Part shown: positions 58,701-64,000 of the stretch, piece after piece
Position numbering within the stretch: the first letter of the stretch is position 1
Layout of the letters: every line of letters begins with the position of its first letter
Origin: Aptenodytes patagonicus
Taxonomy: Eukaryota; Chordata; Aves; Sphenisciformes; Spheniscidae
Assembly: GCF_965638725.1 (NCBI RefSeq)
Contig: NC_134950.1
Coordinates: forward strand, 135,399,636-135,463,635
Direction: 5' to 3'
Length of the DNA stretch: 64,000 bases
Program-made: the position numbers and the translations under genes
Notes under the pieces: model-generated
Database searches by the model: none
Told to the model about the DNA's origin: nothing
What the model saw: the letters and a program-made list of their open reading frames with translations, nothing else

Positions 58701-60559
58701 GTTTGGACAATGTATTACAAAACACTCATTTTTGCCTTTCAGTATATACAACTCAATTAGTATTCTGACTTTAAATTACTTAAAAATATAAAAAATTCTC
58801 AGAACGTGAGCACTGCATTCAAGGCTTGCGGAATCTTAAGAATTAATTTTGCCATGAACTCAATGTTTTAAAACAAACAAGACATGTGACAGCTTAAGAC
58901 TCAAATTTGATGCAGGGGAAGAAACAATAAGTTGCATCAGTAGACTGGAAACATCTTTGACTTTTTTCTACCAGGTTGGGGAGCAAAGGAAGCAGTGCAC
59001 CTGCCTCAAATACAGCACATTCCCTCAGCATCTACTCAATGTACGCATAGTCTATTATAGTCACGGGCGTTAAGACCCACTACCTGAAGGAGTGTCTTAC
59101 AAGACATTTCAAATGCACTGATTTAGAGCAACAAGTTACTTCAGCAGTGGAGAAATTGACAGCCTACAGCAACAACAACAGGGTAAGGAATAGCCACCAT
59201 CCAAGTTCCTACTTAGGTCAGTGAGTTCAAGCTTATCTGTTGAATTCAGTGTGTTTCTGAATCCTCTGAAACAGATTACTTGGACACTGATCATGTTACA
59301 AACACATGCAGTTCACTGCAGTTTAGTGTGATTGTAGCTGGGTCATCTGAGGTCACTGGATGTCAAAGAAACATGCTTTATATGTAGTATACAAATGCTT
59401 ATCAATCTTTGATACTAATTATAATTTTTTAGGCAGGCATACTAGGTGTGGTATTAATCTACTGAATAAACCCATTTCCAAAACGTACTTAAAGGTGAAT
59501 ACAGGCATCTACATTTTAGCCTTCCTTCTAACATTAAATACACAAAATAATCAAAACATGTCTAATCCAAAATCTTAAAATAATCTTATGCAATGAAGTA
59601 CCAAGCAGAAGTTCTTTTGACAGAACTGTTAGAAATGTGCTACTGACCTGTTGAGGAATAACAGTGTCTCTGTAGCTGGGGAGAATCTTCAGAGTGACGC
59701 TGCCACTAATATTCTTCAGCAGTTCCTGCAATTCTTTTGGATTATTTCCAACCTCATGGCCATTCACCTCTTTAATAATGTCACCTACATGCAGAAGACC
59801 TTGTCGATCTATCATTCCTCCATGAAGAATTCGTGCTATTACCAGATCATTGTTCTCAACTCTAAACGTAACACCCTGAAAGAGGTATGTGACACCTAGT
59901 TCACCGTTGTTTGAATTTCAATTTCATTTTACCATTACCTCAAGCAAAAATAATACAGCTATGGGATATTCTATCTACCCCAATGAAAAGAGACAGTAAT
60001 AGTTACTACAGTGTAAGAGTTCCTAATAAACAGATAAGCATCAGGTGACACAAAAGTGCTTTCAGACAAGGTTTTCATATGACCGAACAATGACTGTCTT
60101 GTTCTTGATTGCATGCAATCCTGTCATTTTGTGTCAGGACTAAACAGATGTTGTGTTAGTCAGTTATGCTAGCAAGTCATTCAGCCTAGTGACTGCCTAT
60201 TCACTATCCCATAATTTCTTAAAGAGAACGGGATGGAGAACACACAAATATATTCTTATTTCAACCTCTCAATACTGATCCTATCACTCATTAAATTACA
60301 CAACATAATAATGAAAAGAATTAAAACGTAATGCAAGACATTAGGCACATGCAAACGCTTTCACTCGCACTTTAAATTAAAGACACACTCATCTTCACTT
60401 ACTTACCAGTGGTTCTCCTGCTCTTTTGTGAATTCCAAGAATACGAATAGCATCTACTGGAATGATCTGGTTGTTAACTGAAGAATTATTGACTTCTGGG
60501 CTAGAAGGAGGGGAATCGTAACATTTTGAAGCCACAATATCATGTGCTTCCAAGAGTGA
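49546..60559 (-). CDS. PALS2: PALS2 (MPP6), C-terminal 450 residues in nine exons
   Basis: In reading order the exons are 60559-60407, 59875-59648, 58446-58315, 56318-56219, 55657-55589, 54556-54395, 52805-52603, 52195-52067 and 49722-49546. All junctions are GT-AG and in phase, total 1353 nt including TGA. PALS2 is a MAGUK scaffold of about 540 residues built as L27-L27-PDZ-SH3-hook-GK; it sits under the plasma membrane and binds LIN7 and CADM/nectin-type partners. Seen here: a serine-rich linker, a PDZ domain with carboxylate loop LGVTF (L ends one exon, GVTF begins the next), an SH3 domain (VKCHFDYNP to NWWQ), a basic hook ([13 protein letters not shown]), and a guanylate-kinase-like domain with degenerate P-loop [11 protein letters not shown], ending QWVPISWVY. 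The missing 90 or so residues are the two L27 domains, encoded to the right of the window. Agreement with PALS2 is stronger than with its paralogue MPP2. Confidence 0.97.
52067..52195 (-). CDS. PALS2: PALS2 GK exon, 43 codons
   Basis: The acceptor TTTGCTTCTAG precedes GCCCTG and the donor is GTAAGC. It encodes [19 protein letters not shown] and [15 protein letters not shown], part of the guanylate-kinase-like domain. The exon is exactly 129 nt, phase 0 at both ends, so its skipping would keep frame but remove the core of the domain. Confidence 0.95.
52603..52805 (-). CDS. PALS2: PALS2 GK exon with the GMP-site-like region
   Basis: The acceptor TTTTTTTGTTTAG and donor GTATAT bound 203 nt. It encodes [19 protein letters not shown], then [17 protein letters not shown] and ILDVNPQ. 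These blocks match the GMP-binding subdomain of guanylate kinases, repurposed in MAGUKs for phosphoprotein binding. The first codon is completed from the previous exon (phenylalanine in VPF-TSR). Confidence 0.95.
54395..54556 (-). CDS. PALS2: PALS2 exon with degenerate P-loop
   Basis: This 162-nt exon lies between acceptor TTTTCAATGTAG and donor GTAAGT. It encodes [20 protein letters not shown], then the P-loop-like [13 protein letters not shown] and FGTTVP. The MAGUK P-loop here lacks the GxGKS lysine of active guanylate kinases (RRS instead), as expected for a non-catalytic domain. Confidence 0.95.
54838..55342 (-). mobile_element. CR1 LINE, 5'-truncated, reverse orientation, in a PALS2 intron
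   Basis: The left edge CACAGAATCCCAGAATGGTTGAGGTTGG is the reverse complement of a CR1 3' end. The reverse strand encodes [35 protein letters not shown] and [19 protein letters not shown]. The copy ends within the LYSALV coding block (AGTGCTGAGTAGAG on +). Fewer breaks than in the 29.5-kb copy suggest a younger insertion. It lies in the sense direction of PALS2 transcription. Confidence 0.93.
55589..55657 (-). CDS. PALS2: PALS2 hook exon, 69 nt
   Basis: The acceptor TTTATTTCTAG precedes GGCCTTTCTGC and the donor is GTATCT. With one base from each neighbour it reads [20 protein letters not shown]. The lysine run is the hook region between SH3 and GK, a site for protein 4.1-type or calmodulin binding in other MAGUKs. 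The A8 tract inside is in the correct frame. Confidence 0.93.
56219..56318 (-). CDS. PALS2: PALS2 SH3-end exon
   Basis: The acceptor TTCTTTTTCCAG and donor GTGAGA bound 100 nt. It encodes [20 protein letters not shown], the last SH3 strands with the family motif GLIPSQ, then KRKAFV and DWDNS leading into the hook. Phase 0 in, phase 1 out. Confidence 0.95.
58315..58446 (-). CDS. PALS2: PALS2 SH3 exon, 44 codons
   Basis: The acceptor TACACATTTCAG precedes GTTTTTGTG. It encodes [19 protein letters not shown], then [14 protein letters not shown] and NWWQ, the core of the SH3 domain. The donor is GTTGGT, an imperfect match, with a second GT four bases on (see findings). Phase 0 at both ends. Confidence 0.94.
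59648..59875 (-). CDS. PALS2: PALS2 PDZ exon, 76 codons
   Basis: Bounded by an acceptor ending TTTCAG and donor GTCAGT. It encodes nearly the whole PDZ domain: [37 protein letters not shown] and the helix [12 protein letters not shown], ending YRDTVIPQQ. The carboxylate-binding loop is completed by the leucine of the previous exon. Phase 0 at both ends. Confidence 0.96.
60407..60559 (-). CDS. PALS2: PALS2 exon linking L27 and PDZ, 51 codons
   Basis: The acceptor GTTTCTTTACAG precedes TCACTCTTGG and the donor is GTAAGT. It encodes [20 protein letters not shown], a Ser/Asn linker, then [17 protein letters not shown], the first PDZ strand. This is the most N-terminal PALS2 exon in the window. 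Confidence 0.94.
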
Positions 60560-63500
60560 CTGTAAAGAAACAGAAAAAGCCTTTTTTAAATCATGAAATA
60601 ACCATTTGCAAAAGGATTTAGTGCTGAATAACCACTGAAACTGCCCTTTGGGGACTAGATATTAACACTCTTACTCACATGGAACGGAGCAAAAATTCAC
60701 TTTCATGTTTGTATGAAATACAAGTGCTCACATGGCCTGATAAGCCTACTGTCTCAGCAAATATGCTCTCTTTTGTAAATACAAATGCTTCTTCTTAAGG
60801 AGGTACAGGAGAAATGTAATGAATTTGGGAGGAATATGTGAACTTGCAGGGAAGACGATGGAAAAAGGAGCACCTAAAATAGTCTTTCACCTCATGAGAC
60901 AATATCTGAGCAAATGTTTAAAGTAAATGAACAACCCACTGCAAAAAAAATGAAGATAACTCATCTTTAGATACTTGCGTCTAATGTAATAAAATTTTCC
61001 TCCACAGTAATTTGGAAGTAACTGTAAATTAAAGATAATTACAGGTATGCAAGGATTTCTAGCAATCTGCAGAATGAGTGCTTTCTGCTTGCAGAAAGCC
61101 AAGGCAGAATTCTAGCACCAAATGAATCCAAATTGACAGAATTCACTTTTTGGAAGACAAGAACTCAGACCTTATAGTTAATGGTGTTTCACCAGTCCAC
61201 ATGCGTAAGTACAAACCAAAAGGAAGAGACACAAATAAATATAATCATCTTTGGAAGACAATGCAATTTAGACTTAATTTTCTCGTAAAAGATACTTTAA
61301 GATTTAAAGAAAGTATTTCTAAGACAATACATACAGGTAAAAAAAGATCAAACTTGGGAAATTAGACAATGGAGACTTTCCATCTTAAAGAGGAAAAGGG
61401 ACACCCTGTAACCACCATATATAGTAGTTCAAGATAAAGCAGCCTGTAGCAGAGTCTCACTGACACATACAGGAAGGGGAAAAAAAGCAAGTAGAGGAAA
61501 TGCCTACTAGGCCCCAACCAACATAGCTTTGTTTCAAACAGCGACCTCATGAGATATGGTCTTAAGTTAGATCACTGACTGGTGTCAAATAAGTAGCTAA
61601 AGAGAAGACACCGAGGACAGGACATCATAGGGATTATCATTGGCAGTGACACGCACATGCCAGAGGAAGACAGCAAGCTACTAGAAAGTAGAGCTGGTGA
61701 GCAGGTGACATTTAAGCAAATTTAACAATTTTGCTATGCAGCCTGCTCCATTCTTCTGTAAGTCACCTCTAACCTAAAAGTTGTGCAACCCTATTAGTTC
61801 AGTGCTAAGCTCAACATGCAAGCCCTCAAAGTGTCACAAATCTGAACAGTCATTTTAATCTGCCTATTACACGATGACCCTGCTGATACTTCAACTTGAA
61901 GTTAGAAGGAGGTTCTAATTCACTGATTCTGTCCCTGCCATTAAGACTGTAAAGACAGCTGCTTATTGTGGCTGCTCTTGATACTGTGGACAGAAACTAA
62001 ATCAAATTAAATAGTAAAAACAATCATTTATTTAAATCAAGCAGCTGTCTGATGATAGCAGTTTCTAATTCTTCATTATCCAAGGCACATCCAATCCAGA
62101 AACCAGGAGAACAGATCTCTGTTTCCCAATGTTTGCAAGCAACATTTTTGGATCTTTCTACATTTCCAAAATGAAACCAGCTAGTATCAACTACACATTT
62201 TAACACATTACCACTGACAAAACCAGGCAGATGCACCAGTTTTCTCTTTTGGTCACATGCTAGAACAAACGGCTCCCAAACTTTCTGGCCACAAACCACT
62301 AGATTTCTCATGGAGCCTTACAAATAACCATGCTTGTACAGCTCCCTGCCCTTAACGATCATATAATTTATGGATTATAATATGATCCACAGTCAAAAAA
62401 CACTACTAAGCAAACAGTCTGTGCCATCCTTTGCAAATTAACACGCTCTGAAAGATTCTTCAGTTCTTAAATCTGATCCCATCATCCACATTCTGATCCT
62501 ATTTATTCACTCAGTTTCATGGATAAGCATGAATTCTTTTGACTGCTACTTAACCATCTCTCAATCACAAAATCTTTTCCCTGCTATTTACGTGATGGCT
62601 GAGTCACAGAAGCACTATCAGGGACTGTACATTGCTGCCCACAATTATAAAACGGTTTCTTTAAGAAAAGTAGTTTATTGGTTTTCTTAAAACAAGCCAC
62701 AGTTAATTTATTACCTTCCCATACCTAACTCTCAGTTCTGAAAGTCAAGAATCTATACCAGTTTTACAAGACTGTTTCCAGCCAGCCAGGTGACGGCATA
62801 CAGTCCTGAAGAACACTTAAACAAAGCCACCTGGCAACAGGGGCCATGTGTCTGTATCCACCGTCGGACTACTCTCCAACATTTTATGTCGCTCTCAGTT
62901 ACTTTCTTATTTCAGTAATGTGGTTGAGTGATCTGAGAAATACAGTTGCATGAAATTCACTTGTTTCTTTCTTATGGTATCGGAAGAAGTGATATCCTGT
63001 GCTTCTGCAACTCCAGAGCTCCACTGGAATCTGATCTTTCCCATACTGGTGCTAGAACACTTATAAAACCACTGCCAAAGTCTGCAAAACAACATGGACT
63101 GAATAATCAACAACTATAAAGTGGTTCAAAGTTTCCTCCATACTGCATATGTAAACAGGACCAGCTGACTATCCACGACCAGGTAACTGTAGAAAGGTTC
63201 TCATGATAAAAATGGCAATGTTGCTGGAATAAGGCATTTAGAAGAACTCTCTCTGTGTATCACAAGAGACATCGCACAATGGACATACAGTCCTGTGGCA
63301 GACAGTATGGCCCCTTTGTGCAAGATACTGTCATAAAGTAATCCATAAACTTAGAACATACCGACTTCTTTACAGTAGTTTTCTGTGGCTGTACTTATTT
63401 GGCAGGTTAAAAAAAAATTTTAAAAAGTAATTAAAAATTCAGTAAACAAAGAAACATTAAACATCCAAGGCTCTCTACAGTGCTGAAGCCAAGTTCAAAT

Positions 63501-64000
63501 TCAAAATTTGTTTTTCCCAAAAAAATTCTCAGCACAATCTATACAATTTATGAAGCATTGCCTGCTCTATATGATAACTATTTCCCCAACTGTGATCCAA
63601 TAGAACAATTAAATTACAAATTGGGGGCTGGGAGTCAGGGGTATACACAAGAACAGAACAACTCTATGGTCTTGAATTTAGGACTCCTTTCCTAACACTT
63701 CAGGCCTCAGAAGTACTGAAAATATTCCCATTCCTCTTTTATGCATTAAATATGTGCTAGTCTTCTCTGATAACGCTGTTTAAAAATTAGAACTTAATAA
63801 GTGGACCACAGGCCCCTAATGTACGTGTGAAAAGAGGAGATTTTTAAAGGCTGTTCTGGAAAAGTGAGGAAATAATTTAAGATCTTAGAGAAATCAGGGG
63901 GGCTGGCAAGGAGGCATGGATATGTGGGAAAAATAACCCTATAAATTACATCTGTCTAGGAGGCAACTTAAGATCACTTTTCTAAATGAAACATTTTAAA
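60560..64000. other. PALS2: PALS2 intron leading to the L27 exons
   Basis: I looked for the expected L27-encoding exon on the reverse strand and did not find one. The stretch is A+T-rich, with one 95-codon ATG-led reverse-strand frame at 62024-62311 of unknown meaning and a hairpin at 61080-61099. Confidence 0.6.

Noticed and set aside
1-64000. Endogenous retrovirus, CRISPR array, ribosomal RNA or multi-gene defence-like cluster
   Set aside because: I saw no LTR pairs, gag or pol blocks outside CR1, spaced repeats, rRNA-like segments or clustered unknown genes.

Overview
This is a vertebrate nuclear window, most likely from a bird (another archosaur or turtle is possible). It has split genes with GT-AG introns, one CpG island, long single-copy A+T-rich introns, and CR1-type LINE copies as almost the only interspersed repeats. 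I saw no operons, CRISPR arrays or ribosomal RNA genes. I did not search exhaustively for tRNAs or small RNAs.

Two real protein-coding genes can be supported, facing each other tail to tail. On the + strand is GSDME (gasdermin E, formerly DFNA5): a CpG island with a probable non-coding first exon near 12.3-12.6 kb, then nine coding exons from 17044 to 38978. Every splice phase joins, giving a complete 500-residue protein. On the - strand is PALS2 (MPP6), a membrane-associated guanylate-kinase scaffold. Its last nine coding exons run from 60559 down to the stop at 49546 and encode 450 residues: the linker after L27, PDZ, SH3, hook and guanylate-kinase-like domains. The N-terminal L27 exons must lie to the right of the window. 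Side-by-side GSDME and PALS2 is the known vertebrate arrangement.

Layout: 1-12.2 kb holds no recognisable gene apart from a CR1 copy at 5215-6083. 12.2-12.96 kb is the GSDME CpG island. 12.6-17.0 kb is GSDME intron 1, with a possible alternative untranslated exon at 14447-14560. 17.0-39.0 kb is the GSDME body, with one young CR1, one older CR1, a CR1 scrap and a very old CR1/L3-like relic in its introns. 39.0-42.7 kb is the intergenic gap. 42.7-49.5 kb is probably a long PALS2 3' UTR. 49.5-60.6 kb holds the PALS2 exons, with one CR1 copy in an intron. 60.6-64 kb is PALS2 intron.

The two genes are neighbours but not partners. Gasdermin E is a caspase-activated pore-former acting at membranes during cell death; PALS2 organises junctional membrane complexes. 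I found no convincing new multi-gene system. The best leads are regulatory: an upstream reading frame that would overlap the GSDME start unless an alternative exon is included; a 31-T tract just inside the intron after the exon equivalent to the human deafness-associated exon 8; a DAVD caspase-type site in the GSDME linker; a tandem GTTGGT donor after the PALS2 SH3 exon; and paired perfect hairpins in a GSDME intron.
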